From NCBI GenBank assembly GCA_029582265.1, contig CM055823.1:1054001-1118000 (forward strand): a DNA stretch of 64,000 bases, written 5' to 3'. Origin of the DNA: Zoroaster sp. YZ-2022. Lineage: Eukaryota; Echinodermata; Asteroidea; Forcipulatida; Zoroasteridae. The notes beneath the pieces were generated by a model. That model was not told where the DNA came from and did no database searches. It saw only the letters and a list, made by a program, of their open reading frames with translations. Shown piece by piece: positions 1-11,509 of the stretch. Numbering within the stretch: position 1 is the stretch's first letter; every line of letters begins with the position of its first letter. The translations under genes were made by a program, and so were the position numbers.

Positions 1-689
1 TTGTACTGGTGGTTCGATTTACAGTCAATAAAATGAACAAGTTTACAGTAGAGAATGGAACATATCTATAGAACAAATTGTCCTTACCATTACTCTATCG
101 ATGCGACAGTGCCTGATGGACATGGAAAGCTGGTTGTGTTACTGAGCCATAAACACCGGCATGTCGAATTACCACTGATATTCAAAGCTCAAAGTATTAG
201 CCCTTCAAATGTTAGAACTCACAGATTGTTGTAAACCGTGCTCATGAAGTGGGACAACCGGCGCATGGTGATGACCTGCCCCAGGAGGATCTATGTATTA
301 AACTGACAGAAAAGAAAACAAATACAGCTAGTTAGGCCTACATCTACTCAATGTCACTATCAATACAGTTATATAGAGTGGTACATCAGGACCCAATTTG
401 ACGTCAATAGTAAAGACACTGGTAATTATGATGCATTCGCTGATTTGCATATGAGATATATCCTCACATAGTACAATATAACGTTAAGCACCCGTTCCCC
501 AATACATATTACAATTCTAATACAGGAATGAGCAACTATTGTAATAATATCGCCATGAGAACAGACTTTTGTCGGGCATGGAATGTGTCCTAGTTTTAAG
601 ATACCTTCCAATGACCCGTGAAAACACTCACGAAAAGTGCATGCTGTCCTAGATAAAAAGGGCGCTTAATCGCTATCATAAATAATGAG
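1..689. other. No gene seen
   Basis: AT-rich sequence with only short chance reading frames and no convincing splice-bounded exon on either strand. Confidence 0.5.
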
Positions 690-824
690 CCAGTGGTCAT
701 ACGCTATTTCAGGGCCAACACTCAATTGTGGGTATATTTTTTTCAGTCACTGACTCATCTTTAAACACCGATTCCATGTCCTTTTGAAAGTCTAAGCTTT
801 CATCACACGACATTGTCCCTTTAA
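690..824 (+). mobile_element. Degenerate MITE-A, right half
   Basis: The stretch from TTTTTTTCAGTCACTGA to CATTGTCCCTTTAA matches the right half of the MITE-A copies near 39.9, 41.6, 50.5 and 56.5 kb. The left end (around 655 to 690) is barely recognisable, so this is an old copy. Confidence 0.6.
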
Positions 825-1084
825 CCTAAATTACTATAAATAACCCATTGAGGGTAATTAGTATAATTATAAAGAAATCAAAAGCAAACTGTCCATTCTT
901 GTAGTATTGAAATAGAAATACATGTTGTTATAATAGAAGTTTTAACGCTGAACTTAAGAGAAAGTATTTTTGTACATTCACCACAACATTGATTCATTGT
1001 GAGTTTTTGAATTATTTCGTATGATTCCAGTTTGACAAAAATCTCAAACCATAGTTTCAAAACACAAAAAGCAATATGTTTCAC

Positions 1085-2230
1085 CTGTTATGTCTAGCTC
1101 CCACATGTCATAAAAAGCAGCATGATGTCTTTAATACCTGTTATGTCTAGCCTCTCATGTCATAAAAGCATGATGTCTTTACCTGTTATGTCTAGCCCCA
1201 CATAAAAGTCATGTGTTACGATGTCTTACCCAGCATGTCTCCAATTACCCATGTCATAAAAAACACGATGTCTTTACTACCGTTGTGTTTAGCTCCCTCA
1301 TGTTTATTTAAAAAAAAGATGTCTACATGATGTCTAGCCCTTACCAATGTGCTACGATGTTCTAGCTCCTGCGTCCAGTCTGCATGTCATAAAAAGCATG
1401 ATGTCTTACCTGGGTTATGTCTAGCTCCCATATGTGTCATAAAAGCATGATACGATGTCTTACCTGTTATGTCTAGCTCCCACATGCTGTGCAAAGCATG
1501 ATGTCTTTTAATACCTGTTATTTGTCTAAGCCCCCATGTCATAAAAAAAAAGATGTCTAATACATCATGTCTAGCTCCCTACATGTCATAAAAGCATGAT
1601 GTCTTACCTGTTTGCGTCTAGCCCCACATGTCATGTAAAAGCCACGATGTCTTACCTGTTATGTCTAGCTCCCTACATGTCATAAAAAGCATGATGTTCA
1701 ATACCTGTTATGTCTAGCTCCCTCATGTCATAAAAGCATGGATGTCTTTAATCCCTGTTATGTCTAGCTCCCCACATGTCATAAAAAGCATGATGTCTTT
1801 ACCTGTTATGTTCAGCTCCCATATGTCATAAAAGCATGATGTTCTACCTGTTATGTCTAACTCCCTCATGTCATAAAAGCATGATGTCATACCTTTATGT
1901 TCAACTCCCACATGTCATAAAAAAGCATGATGTCTTATCCCCAAGGGCCCAGCTCCCACATGTCATAAAAAAGCATGTCTTACCTGTTATGTCTAGCTCC
2001 CACATGTCATAAAATCAAGGATGTCTTACCTGTTGTGTCTAGCTCTCCCTTTTACATAAAATCATGAGTCTTTACCTGTTATGTCTAGCTCACACGTCAT
2101 AAAAGCATGATGTCTTTAATAATTCGTTATGTCTAGCTCCCAAGTCATGTAAAAAGCATGATGTTCTTACCTGTTATGTCTAGCTCCCTACAGCTGCGTA
2201 AAAAGCTACGATGTCTTACCAACCTGTTAT
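1085..2230. repeat. Degenerate ~46-bp tandem array, about 24 units
   Basis: The unit reads roughly CCTGTTATGTCTAGCTCCC followed by ACATGTCATAAAAAGCATGA and TGTCTTA. Units differ by many small insertions and deletions, more than in other arrays of this window, which suggests an old array or sequencing noise. Most units contain CTTACCTG, which on the minus strand is CAG|GTAAG, an ideal splice donor. The short minus-strand reading frames are repeat-derived (ELDITG motif) and are not called as genes. Confidence 0.9.
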
Positions 2231-2446
2231 GGTCTTCAGTTCTCACACATGTCAAAGCTGCTGCGACTCTGACACTGGTATCTTTGATCATCTTTGTTTT
2301 TGTCTGGGCCTTTGCGTGACGTCATCTCTTGATGTTAAGCTTCCACCAATGCTGTCATCATCTCGCCTGTCCCTCTTAGTCAATTTAAAAAACACATTTT
2401 CAACAGTAATTCAGCAGAGCAGTGCAACATTTAATAATAATTAGGT

Positions 2447-2655
2447 ATATTACCTAAGGGTTTCGATTAGTCAATTGAAATCTCATTGTGGAGAATAGGG
2501 TTTCAACCAGACAACAACTATCTCCCAGAATTAGGAGTAGTAGTTGACATCAACCCCTGTGAGCCATTACACTTCTTTGTGTAGTATCCTCATTGGGAGA
2601 ATAGGGTTCAATCGGGATAACAGTATCTCCCAATCAGGATAGTATAGGTAGTAGA
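2447..2655. repeat. Two diverged units of the 21.5-kb tandem family
   Basis: CTAAGGGTTTCGATTAG, TCTCATTGTGGAGAATAGGG and ATCTCCCAGAATTAGG, then a second unit, match the ~115-bp unit repeated at 21,480 to 21,915. Each unit is partly self-complementary (CATTGGGAGAA against TCTCCCAAT), so single units may have been foldback elements. Confidence 0.6.
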
Positions 2656-2959
2656 CATGTTCCTCTATCTGCGTGTTTATATACTCTGAGAACATTAGTT
2701 GTCAGCATGAGGTCACGCATCAGTGGGGCACAGGGATGTGCTACCTCCTTTTTTGAAGCTGGAGCAGTATATCAACAATGCAATAGCCTCACACTTTTTT
2801 GTTTTGGATTTCTATAAATAATTACAAAAAACAGCCATATGGATGCCTAGCAACCCTGGGACTACTGAGGATATGTTACAGAAATTCTATATGGCACCCA
2901 GAATGCACCACAGGGCATCTAGAATTCAATAAAATAAGGATGGGTCCCACACGCTTAGC

Positions 2960-3180
2960 AGCTTTTGAACTTGCACAGAGGCAGATCTACAGTCTTGGAC
3001 ACAGACATATATGGGACATTGGAACAAGAATCAACCACTCCCATTTCCCTCATATCAATGGGCTTAGGAGTGTTTGGGGGATTGATGGAGTAGTGGGCTG
3101 CCATATCAATAAAATGTGTGTGTCCCCAAACCCAACTTTTGTTTGGTAGTTCAGTATAAAAGGCCCTGAACAAAAAAACC
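2960..3180. repeat. Dispersed repeat, copy 1
   Basis: The block from GGCAGATCTACAGTCTTGGA to TATAAAAGGCCCTGAA recurs in diverged form at 4,113 to 4,313 in the same orientation. The open frame across it on both strands is attributed to the repeat. No terminal repeats were found, so the class is unknown. Confidence 0.65.
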
Positions 3181-3824
3181 CAAATTCTAAACCAGAATAA
3201 TAGTCACATTTCTTACTGCATCCATTTAAAAATGTTAAGTCATTATTTTAAGCACTCGTGAATGCACTTTTCCACAGAGCATCGAGAATAAAAAATAAAT
3301 GCTGCAGATCACATATGCAGAGTGGCGGATAAGGGTGAAATACAGGGGTGGCAAAATTGGCCATGGCACAAAACAAAACTTTATAAAATATATTCAACCC
3401 CAATGTTAAATCTTGATCTGTCAATGACTGCACACATGTGGACTTCTGTTGTTATCGGTGTACATAAAAAACACATTTTTCAAACATTGCCATTTGCACT
3501 GAAGATTCTTTTTTGAGCGAATTTGTTCCCAGTCTTTCCCTTAATAAATTACTTCATTTTGTACATTACAATCGCATACACTAAAAATGCTTTGTTTTGA
3601 CAAAATTTAGATTTTCTAATTTGTGAAACATAATGTCTCAAGAACCTGCAATGTGTGGACATCTTTGTTTTCAGGTCCACATAGCGTATGTTACGCTTAT
3701 TCACACTTCTAAGTAGTAATTGATGCCCATGATGTCAGGAGTACATATAGATACATTTTAATGATGATGTGCACCCATGTCATATTCACACACTATGATT
3801 ATCACAAAACATATCAAACTTTAC

Positions 3825-3908
3825 CTGATGTTTTCCGCTGTTTTGGTCGGACATCACGATCCTGTGTGACTGACTGGCTAGGACTAGGCTGGGATGTTTC
3901 TGGACGAT
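3825..3908 (-). CDS. Internal exon, Ser/Pro/Thr-rich linker (phase 1-1)
   Basis: On the minus strand a pyrimidine-rich acceptor (CCATTATTCTTCAG) is followed by 84 bp and the donor CAG|GTAAAG. Only the phase 1 frame is open. It begins RPETSQPSPSQSVTQ and continues with a basic run RPKQRK. Low complexity suggests a disordered linker, probably cytosolic; no domain is recognised. It has the same phase class as the exons at 4,710, 7,575 and 10,208 and lies downstream of them on the minus strand, so it probably belongs to the same gene. The next exon toward lower coordinates was not found. A few codons near 2.3 kb could be a terminal exon, but this could not be decided. Confidence 0.6.
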
Positions 3909-4112
3909 CTGAAGAATAATGGAATTTTTTGTCACTTTTTTTTGATAGCCCATATACAACAAAAATGCTCCAAGAAATGATGAACCCTACGGAGTAGGAT
4001 ACAGTTGGTATACATAGTCAGAGCTCTGCAAAACCTTGTAGTGTTAAAATAACACCAATGATGTCATCTTCACTATATATCAAAATATTTCAAAGTATAT
4101 TTTACCCAACAG

Positions 4113-4313
4113 GCGGATCTACAGTCTTGGACAGACTTATTGGCACATCTGAATAAGAATCGACCACCCCTCATTTCTCATCATCGGGCGCCGGGTGTTT
4201 GGGATTGATGGACTTACATGTAAATTGTCTATTTTATAGTGGGCTGCTATATCAATAAATGTGTGTATCCCCAACCCCAATGTTTTTGATCACCCATATA
4301 AAAAAGGCCCTGA
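4113..4313. repeat. Dispersed repeat, copy 2
   Basis: Second copy of the 2,960 to 3,180 repeat. Shared strings include CGGATCTACAGTCTTGGACA, AGTGGGCTGCTATATCAATAA and the end AAAAGGCCCTGAA. It carries an extra segment near 4,213 to 4,240 and small deletions. Confidence 0.65.
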
Positions 4314-4454
4314 AAAAGTGTTTTGAGATAAGCGTTTTGAAGTTGAACTGTTTTGAAATCGCACTAAAGACTATAATAGTGAAGGGAATACAACCGCCCA
4401 CGCATACTATAAGCACAAGAGCAGGATTTTTGTTTAATTATGACGGTTATACGC

Positions 4455-4690
4455 CCATACTTTGAGAATTAATTATTTTAGATTTTGCTTCCTACTAAAA
4501 GCTAATAACTTTAATTACAAAGAAACTTGATGTCGGTATCTTTATCATAGAAATTATAATTAATGGGGAAATTATTTCCAAACATATTGCCACTTCATGA
4601 AAATGCACAACAAGACACTGCGGGCAGAGAGTCGTCACTCATGAAAACGCAAAACAAGACCCCGCAGAGTGCTGATCGATATTAAACAAC
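4455..4690. repeat. Dispersed repeat shared with 17.8 to 18.3 kb
   Basis: ATTTTAGATTTTGCTTCCTA through CCAAACATATT and the CACTT(C)GTGAAAACGCAA motif recur at 17,800 to 17,965 in the same orientation. The CACTTCGTGAAAAC motif is reiterated at least five times at the other locus. Class unknown. Confidence 0.65.
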
Positions 4691-4709
4691 GTATTAAGAG
4701 ATTGCTTAC

Positions 4710-4823
4710 CGTGAAATGCCAATACCGTGTAGGTCACACCATTCGCTACCTGCTGGCAGTGTTGCTCCACATGTGTTAATGTTAGAAGGGCTTTTATTTT
4801 TCCATAGTAGACCTTAGGCTTTT
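4710..4823 (-). CDS. Internal exon, 38-codon beta-rich segment (phase 1-1)
   Basis: Minus strand. A strong acceptor (CCCTTTTTGTCTCAAATTCAG) precedes 114 bp open in phase 1, ending at the donor CACG|GTAAGC. The peptide opens KPKVYYGKIKALLTLTH and ends with QQVANGVTYTVLAFH. The NGVTYTV..A pattern resembles the last strands of fibronectin type III domains, and less closely the Q-x-V-x-G turn of cystatins. Neither match is firm. It is followed by the linker exon at 3,825 with matching phase. The exon just upstream (5,016 to 5,076) ends in phase 0, so that junction does not fit without a missing micro-exon or an indel. Confidence 0.55.
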
Positions 4824-5015
4824 CTGAATTTGAGACAAAAAGGGTTTGAAACAGAATGATTTTTGTTCAAATATGTTGTTTAGCTATTACCATGATTATA
4901 TACTGTCAAACTCAGCCTACACATTATGTTTTTATGCATCGTGAGGAAAGCCAGACAGTATTGTCCAATAACTCAGTGGGCAAGATATATATACTGAGAC
5001 GAAATAGAAACTTAC

Positions 5016-5076
5016 CACTTTTTCGACCTTAATTAAATTATCAGTGCAATCACAATGCACAAATGTAATATGTGCA
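5016..5076 (-). CDS. Candidate internal exon (phase 2-0)
   Basis: Minus strand. The strong donor AAAGTG|GTAAGT closes a frame reading HITFVHCDCTDNLIKVEKV. The acceptor is less certain; TTCACCGGAAAG at 5,077 would give phase 2, which matches the phase 2 end of the 5,409 exon. The downstream junction to the 4,710 exon does not match. Uncertain, but the donor and open frame are good. Confidence 0.4.
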
Positions 5077-5408
5077 CTTTCCGGTGAAGTGGATACAGAT
5101 GGGATCGGTAAACAGTGGACAAAACGGGACATTTCCTCAATAAAATGCCAACATTTCTAATCCAAATTGTTGTGTTGTCTTATTTGAACCATTTCAATTT
5201 TATGCTCAGTATATTCCTCATACCAGCTGTTCCATTTAAAATGATTGGCCGCCGGGATTTGACCTCTTCTGTTTCAGTGATGAATATATCCTCATGATTT
5301 AAGCTTTTCCACATCATTATCATCATTTTGTAAAATGAGCTTTGGCAAAGATGTCCATGATGTGCATCTTATCATCATCCACCCATGGGATCATCTGTAC
5401 ATAGCTAC

Positions 5409-5472
5409 CTGTGGTCATGTGTCTTCCTTCTCAATGCCTCTTCAGTCTTATCAGCAGCATCTTGGGCTGGAT
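5409..5472 (-). CDS. Candidate internal exon, charged helix-like linker (phase 1-2)
   Basis: Minus strand. The acceptor TCTGTATTTTATTGGTTGCAG and donor CACAG|GTAGCT bound 64 bp. In phase 1 the peptide is PAQDAADKTEEALRRKTHDH, a charged sequence like those of the neighbouring linker exons. Joined to the 5,016 exon the phases agree. No domain recognised. Confidence 0.5.
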
Positions 5473-5549
5473 CTGCAACCAATAAAATACAGACTGCTTT
5501 TTATACAGACAGTCCAGAAACTAAACCACAAAACTTAAATATCTATATT

Positions 5550-5856
5550 CTTATGTATGCAGAATTCAAAACTGAAAGAATTTGTATGTACCTTTTTTGC
5601 TGGGATCAAATTTATTGTGAAAGGAGGGATGAAGTCAGACAACCAGAAAGTATAGCCACAGCTATGCTGGGTCCAGGGCTAGTTTGGTTTTTATAGACTG
5701 CTAATTATTCTTCAAATTATTTGGCCAGTGGTGTATAAATACAGGCAATAAAAGTATACCTTACATTCACCCCGAGTAAAAAATCATAATCTCGGCAATT
5801 GGGTTTGGATTTATGTAATGGGGTGGGCCATTAATACCCTGGCTTTGGATTAATAG
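5550..5856. other. No gene seen
   Basis: Unstructured sequence between a candidate exon and the first of two direct repeats. The plus-strand reading frames here lack splice support. Confidence 0.45.
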
Positions 5857-7213
5857 CTGAAAAGGAGAGGACAGAGTGGACAGTGGGTTAGGATCGATGT
5901 TGGTAAAGCACTTTTTAATTAATAAAACAATTAATCAAATAAAACAGATTTTACATAATTTCCTTCTTGAAGTTAACACTAAGAAAAACTTTAACTTTTG
6001 TGAAATAATTCCAGAACTTGGAACTAGTTCATAAGTCAATAAAATAAAAATAAGCAAAAGTTAAGAGAAAAACATAAATTAATTACTACACTAGACAACA
6101 AGGATGGATTGGCCTCTTCATAACCAAATTTATACTGAGGTGGAGTACAAAGAAAAACTAGTCTTGGTTCTTACAGAGAATTAAGAACTCAAATAAAAAT
6201 AATAAATCCAGGAAAAAAAAGTATAAAATACAAAAAAGATGGAAATCTAGAAGGGAAACATAATTGATCACAACTGGCCAATTCTCCCCAAAACCATGAA
6301 TTGCCAGAATGCAAAGTAAAACTTAGGTTGTATAAAGTACAATTTGACAGAACTATAAATATAATCATGGGGTATTAATTCTCCACCCTTCTCTCTACAA
6401 ACTAAACTTAATAACTGTAAACAACAAAATCATGAAAGTTTTTCGACTCAAAGACTGGGGCCAGTCTAATATCGAGTCAGTACTAAAATTTTCAAAACAA
6501 ACTGAACTACTGTGGGCAATTTCAGCCCCCCTGTTACCTAATCTAAAGCAAAGGAAAACATAACATCAAAACAAACAACAATTTAAGTCCATTCTAGCTC
6601 TACCATAAACAAACTCTAGCCAGTGCACTTATAAGCCCCAGAGCATTGAGTTAACTACATGTACTCTCGCCAATGGCCAAAGGAATGTTCCACACAGGGG
6701 TTTTGTCTCAGTGACCATGAGACAGAGGGGTGTCCTATGCCTACAATACATACTGTGAAAATGGCACACTTAAGAAATTAAACCTTCAGTCAACTTTTCC
6801 TTCAAAATACACTCGTTAAGAAAAAGTTAACAACTGCAAAAGTAAAAGAAAATATGCTCTTTAGAGTCTGAACTCTCACATGAACTTTAGTTACCTATTT
6901 ACATATCCTGAATTAAAGGGAAAATTTAAAGAATAAAACTCTACTCTGATCCAGAATATAGCCGATTTTGGGACCAGTGTGACCATTGTTACACACAGAG
7001 AGAAAACAGCAAATATCTCAAACTTTTCTGAAGTTTAATGAAATAAATTAAAACATTCCTCAATCAAAGTAAGCACAAACATCATCAAAATAATCTATAC
7101 CTCCCTACTTCTGTGACAATAAAACTTCCATTAAAATGTAAAATAAAAGAACTTTTCCTACCTGAAAGGAGGGACAGAGTGGACAGTGGTTAGGATCCAT
7201 GTTGGTAAAGCAC
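5857..7213. repeat. 1.25-kb segment bounded by ~54-bp direct repeats
   Basis: CTGAAAAGGAGAGGACAGAG...GTTGGTAAAGCAC (5,857 to 5,911) recurs as CTGAAAGGAGGGACAGAG...GTTGGTAAAGCAC (7,162 to 7,213). The DNA between is AT-rich, A-rich on the plus strand, and has no ORF. This could be a tandem duplication whose copies have otherwise decayed, or an insertion flanked by long direct repeats or short LTR-like ends. No LTR hallmark (TG..CA ends, primer site) is evident. Confidence 0.5.
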
Positions 7214-7574
7214 TGAGGAATGCTGACCACATCAACCCAGACCACTGTACTCCTCATGGGCCCCGGGGTCATTCAACTTTCAAGTAAGGGGGAAAAGGGT
7301 TTAAGCAAATGGCATCTTTTAGAAACAGGGCTGTACTATAAGAAACTTTATAAGGTAAAACAAATCAAATTTGGGATGGGGGTGAATCATAAAATTCTCA
7401 TCAAGGGCCCTATTTACATCTACACAATTTTTATCTCATTGTTTTTAAAATGTTAAACCATTTTTTGAAATTTTTTTAGAAAAAATGGAAACATTTTGGG
7501 AACTTTGGACCAGTTTTTGAGAATTTTGGTTTATATGATTGAGAATAATTTTCTGCACCAATTTCCTAATTTAC

Positions 7575-7646
7575 CTGTACATGTATGTGGTGATAAAATG
7601 TCCCGAAGTTCTTCATCAGCAGATGCAGATGTTTCTTGATGTCGCC
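7575..7646 (-). CDS. Internal exon, acidic linker (phase 1-1)
   Basis: Minus strand. The acceptor ATTACAACTTTTTTCAG and donor ACAG|GTAAAT enclose 72 bp, open in phase 1: RHQETSASADEELRDILSP then HTCT. The composition (Ser, Ala, Glu, Asp) suggests a disordered intracellular linker. The phase fits directly between the 10,208 exon (ends phase 1) and the 5,409 exon (starts phase 1). A TA microsatellite lies about 110 bp upstream in the intron. Confidence 0.6.
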
Positions 7647-7756
7647 CTGAAAAAAGTTGTAATATAATATTAGTAAAAATGTTTCTGTTGGTCCTGTGAT
7701 AAATTAGCCATGCATCCTGATATTTTTTCACTGAAATAATAATTTTAAACCTAAAT

Positions 7757-7795
7757 ATATAAATAATATATAAATATATATAAATATATATATAA

Positions 7796-7872
<77 letters not shown>

Positions 7873-7892
7873 CGTCATAGCAAAAAAATATA
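7757..7892. repeat. (TA)n microsatellite
   Basis: TATAAATA units grade into about 65 bp of pure TA. The Tyr-Ile frame on the minus strand is an artefact of it. Confidence 0.95.
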
Positions 7893-7895
7893 TAT

Positions 7896-8595
7896 ATACG
7901 ATGCCGGACTCAACCGCGACCTCTCAATACCAGATGAGCGCCACCAACTGAGCTAACCAGCCCCTATGTTGGTGGGCGGTCCACTTATGCCAATTATCTA
8001 TTGCTCTAGGGGCCAGGTCAGAGGCCAAACCATATCTGCCGAGTAGCCAGGGATCAAGCCCGGTCAGATGCAAACAACCCGGTAACGGGTAGGCGGGATT
8101 GCTACAAACGGACACGTTTTTATGTGGTTGTACACAAGATTTATATGGAGAAACTGACCAAAATATTATATAACGTCATGAGCAAGAAAATTGGCTGATG
8201 CCGGACTCGAACCGCCGACCTCGGAATACTAGACGAGCGCCTACCAACTGAGCTAACCAGCCCCTATGTTGGTGGGCGGTCCACTTATGCCAATTATCTA
8301 TTGCTCTATGGGGGCCAGGTCAGAGGCCAAACCATATCTGCCGAGTAGCTAGGATCAAGCTTCCCGGGTCAAATGCAAACAACCCGGTAACGGCAGAAGG
8401 GGATCACACAAACCTTTTATGTGGTTGCACAAAGTAGATTTATATAGAGAAACTGACCTGAAATATTATATAAACGTCATGAGCAAAGAAAAATTGGCTG
8501 ATGCCGGACTCGAACTCCGCCGACGAGCGCCACTAACTGAGCTAACCAGCCCCTATGTTGGTGGGCGGTCCACTTATGCCAATTATCTATTGCTC

Positions 8596-8604
<9 letters not shown>
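7896..8604 (-). mobile_element. Three tandem tRNA-like (Thr-AGT-like) SINE units
   Basis: Three ~300-bp units begin near 7,896, 8,193 and 8,494; the third is cut short at about 110 bp. Read on the minus strand, the head of each resembles a tRNA. In unit 2, GGCTGGT can pair with ATCAGCC as a 7-bp acceptor stem, TAGCTCAGTTGGTAG is a D arm with A box, GTCTAGTATTCC carries an AGT anticodon-like loop, and GGTTCGAGTCC is a B box. D-arm and T-stem mismatches argue against a working tRNA gene. The 190-bp body (AGGTCAGAGGCCAAACCATA, AACCCGGTAACGG) has no tRNA likeness. The array lies between a TA and an AAT microsatellite. Confidence 0.75.
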
Positions 8605-8922
<318 letters not shown>

Positions 8923-9484
8923 TCTAACACAAGTTGGTTGGAGCACCCCTGGCCCCATACCTGTAGCAGAACAAAATTTAATACATTTATTCATGAACAA
9001 TTTCATCGCCTTGAAATGACTAATAACAACCCTAGCTGCATAATTGTTCCCTAAATTTATTTTTAATGGAGTGGGTACATTTGTTTTTGTTCAAATATTT
9101 CATAAAACATTATTTGGGTTTGTTTAGACTAGCCGCCTGGCCTGGATTAATGTGTGATCAGGGATTAATGTGCCCTTCTAAGAAACATACAAACATGTGA
9201 TGGTGGTCAGACGTACACGTATATGGACATGTATCATGTAAATGTGTTTCCAAAAATCCTTTCTTTGTATTTGTGATTTTTTTTATTTTCATGCAAGAGA
9301 TTCCAAAATCTTGAAGGAGTAAAAGGCTTCTAATCTTTACCGAGTGTCTTGTGTCAATGTGCTATAGGTTATATTGTATGTTTGTCTTAACCTATTCCTT
9401 GCGCACGGGTAGCGTGATAGGCTTCAAGCAATAGGTTCCTGTGGTGGTGGGTCGCAGCTTCCAAGTCAATAGAATGCAGTCTGA

Positions 9485-9833
9485 GTTGTTCACAGTGAGA
9501 TCCCATGCAGATCATAGTGAGGATCGCGCAGAATCTTACACAGTGAGGATCCTATACCAATAACAGTAGAGGATCCCATGCAGATCAGCAAGTGAGGATC
9601 GCATGCAGATCATAGTGAGGATCGATGCAGATCTTACACAGTGAGGATCCTATACCAATAACAGTGAGGATCCCATGCAGATCACAGTGAGGATCCCATG
9701 CAGATCACAGTGAGGATCCCATGCAGATCTACAGTGAGGATCGCATGAGGATCTTACACAGTGAGGATCCTATACCAATAACAGTGAGGGATCGCGTGAG
9801 GGGATCCCATACAGATAACAGTGAGGATCCCAG
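9485..9833. repeat. ~23-bp tandem array
   Basis: About 14 units of CAGTGAGGATCCCATGCAGA + TCA and a variant CAGTGAGGATCCTATACCAA + TAA. Two unit types alternate, giving a higher-order period of about 100 bp. Confidence 0.9.
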
Positions 9834-10207
9834 TTACACTAATACTAAAGTAAATGGACACCAGAAATTGTTTTCTATGGTGATTACATAGCAGCAAGAA
9901 CAACACACTTTATTCAGAACAACTTCTCCTTATAATAGGATCTCAACCCTATACAACGATGTAAAATTAAGTCATGTACAAAACATATGACCTATACATT
10001 AGTACTGTAAGTAACTGACCAATCAGTGTCATGAGTGACCCCTAATGCATGATGTAAACATAGGTGACTAGAGTGGAATGTTCCATTGTAAAAGGTGATA
10101 AATATTGCAGGGTGAAATTGGATAGGACTAAAATCATGATCATACAATATCATCTACCAATCCTGTACAGTGGTATTTATAATAAAACAAGAGCAGTAAG
10201 TCCTTAC

Positions 10208-10276
10208 CTATAAATCTCCACTGTCTCCCCTTCGCCTGACATTTATAGAAAATACCAGTTCCAAAACAGATAGCAA
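10208..10276 (-). CDS. Internal exon, hydrophobic/basic segment (phase 1-1)
   Basis: Minus strand. The acceptor TTTCTTTGTTTCATACAG and donor TATAG|GTAAGG bound 69 bp open in phase 1: AICFGTGIFYKCQAKGRQWR then FI. A hydrophobic stretch followed at once by a basic, cysteine-bearing segment is what the inner edge of a membrane helix with its stop-transfer signal looks like. The linker exons that follow would then be cytoplasmic. Upstream exon 19,710 ends in phase 1, which fits. Family not recognised. Confidence 0.55.
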   Translation of the reverse strand: MLSVLELVFSINVRRRGDSGDL

Positions 10277-10829
10277 CTGTATGAAACAAAGAAAAATGCA
10301 AGTTTTAATTGTAACAAATTGTGTGTGTTTTGAAAATGGTAAAGTATTATCAATTTAGATTTTAGATTTGTTTGTTTACAAAATAAAAGAAAATGACATC
10401 ACACATGTGAATCATCTTCATTGAAGTAAAAAAAGACAATTTATATTGTTTCATCTGTCCAGTAGGCAGTAGCATGCATGTATCTGCAATTTTAGAAAAT
10501 TCTATTGCACATGTTCTTTAGTTTAAATCACTAATGAAACGAATAATTACATAAAATATACATAAAACAAATTCACTCTACACAATGTCAGACACAAAGA
10601 TATAATCCACTTCACATCATCACTTAATACAAATCCACTTGCAGGCAGTTGGAGTTACATTTGGAGTAAGAGAATTATCTTGAAATGATTCCATCTCTGT
10701 TTCTTGTGGCCTTTTGTTTAAAAACAGTTTTTGATACTGTATTATTTGGATGTTTGTTCAAGTAATGTTGGCAAAACTGCTTTTCAAAAAATATTCTTAC
10801 TCTTTTGAACCCAAGATATACATATTTAA

Positions 10830-11140
10830 CCCTCCTACTTCTGGTACCTTTTTCATACAAATTGATCCACCATTTGAAACCATTCGCTTTTGTGGTTTTG
10901 AATGGTGAAATAACTGTACAGTATTGATTACCCCAAATGGTTTTGAATGGTAGGTCATCTAATACAAAACCTTGTTTGGATCTTTCTAAGTGGTGAATCA
11001 ATGGACCTCTATGCATTTGAATGGATTTGAATGGTAGTAAAGCTTGCTACTAACACTGTTCAAATGGTATCACCATGTGTACAAAACCAATGGACATTTT
11101 GGTAAGTGGAAATTTTGAATGGTTTCAAACAGTAGGAGGG
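10830..11140. mobile_element. piggyBac-like MITE (CCCTCCTACT ends)
   Basis: The left end CCCTCCTACT follows TTAA. The right end AGTAGGAGGG is followed by TTTAAA, so TTAA is offset by one base. The interior is rich in TTTTGAATGGT iterations. TTAA target sites with CCC..GGG ends are typical of piggyBac-superfamily elements. No transposase is present. The 113-residue minus-strand frame inside is not supported as a gene. Confidence 0.55.
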
Positions 11141-11509
11141 TTTAAAACAAAAAACCTTTGAAAGATTTGGATTGTTAAATTGTATTTTTTGCAGGAAAAT
11201 GTATTCTGATATTTAGTATTCACTCTCATGTGGAATTTAGGAATTCAAAGAATACTATCTCCAAAACTAGTAATAGCTTCATTGTCAAATAATATGAATC
11301 ACTGACAGATAGATTGGTTACCAACTGTAACTGGGAAAGAGCATTTGATCCCGACTTAATAAAATTGTACATCCTCATGATAGTTTACCCATAAAGACCA
11401 ATGCAAATATGGCTAGAATGTCAGCATGCAAAATACATAGAATATAAGAGAATGAAATGATACCTCTAATCCATCAAAGCATCTGTGTAGGATGTGATTA
11501 GGCCTATGG

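Noticed and set aside
1085..2230. Possible CRISPR array
   Set aside because: Units are contiguous and degenerate with no regular spacers, and the context is eukaryotic. The same holds for all other arrays here.
2283..2380. Terminal exon of the left minus-strand gene (charged frame ending in TGA)
   Set aside because: The frame is suggestive, but the acceptor is weak and the phase does not match the exon at 3,825 in that frame.
2799..3149. 116-codon plus-strand ORF as a gene
   Set aside because: It overlaps a dispersed repeat also found at 4.1 kb with the frame broken there. No splice borders or domain.
8193..8268. Functional tRNA-Thr gene
   Set aside because: The acceptor stem pairs, but D- and T-stem mismatches, tandem repetition with a 190-bp non-tRNA body and differing copies indicate a SINE.
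8950..9035. Minus-strand exon ending GCTACAG|GTATGG
   Set aside because: The donor is good but no acceptor yields a frame in phase with the neighbouring exons, and two of three frames contain stops.
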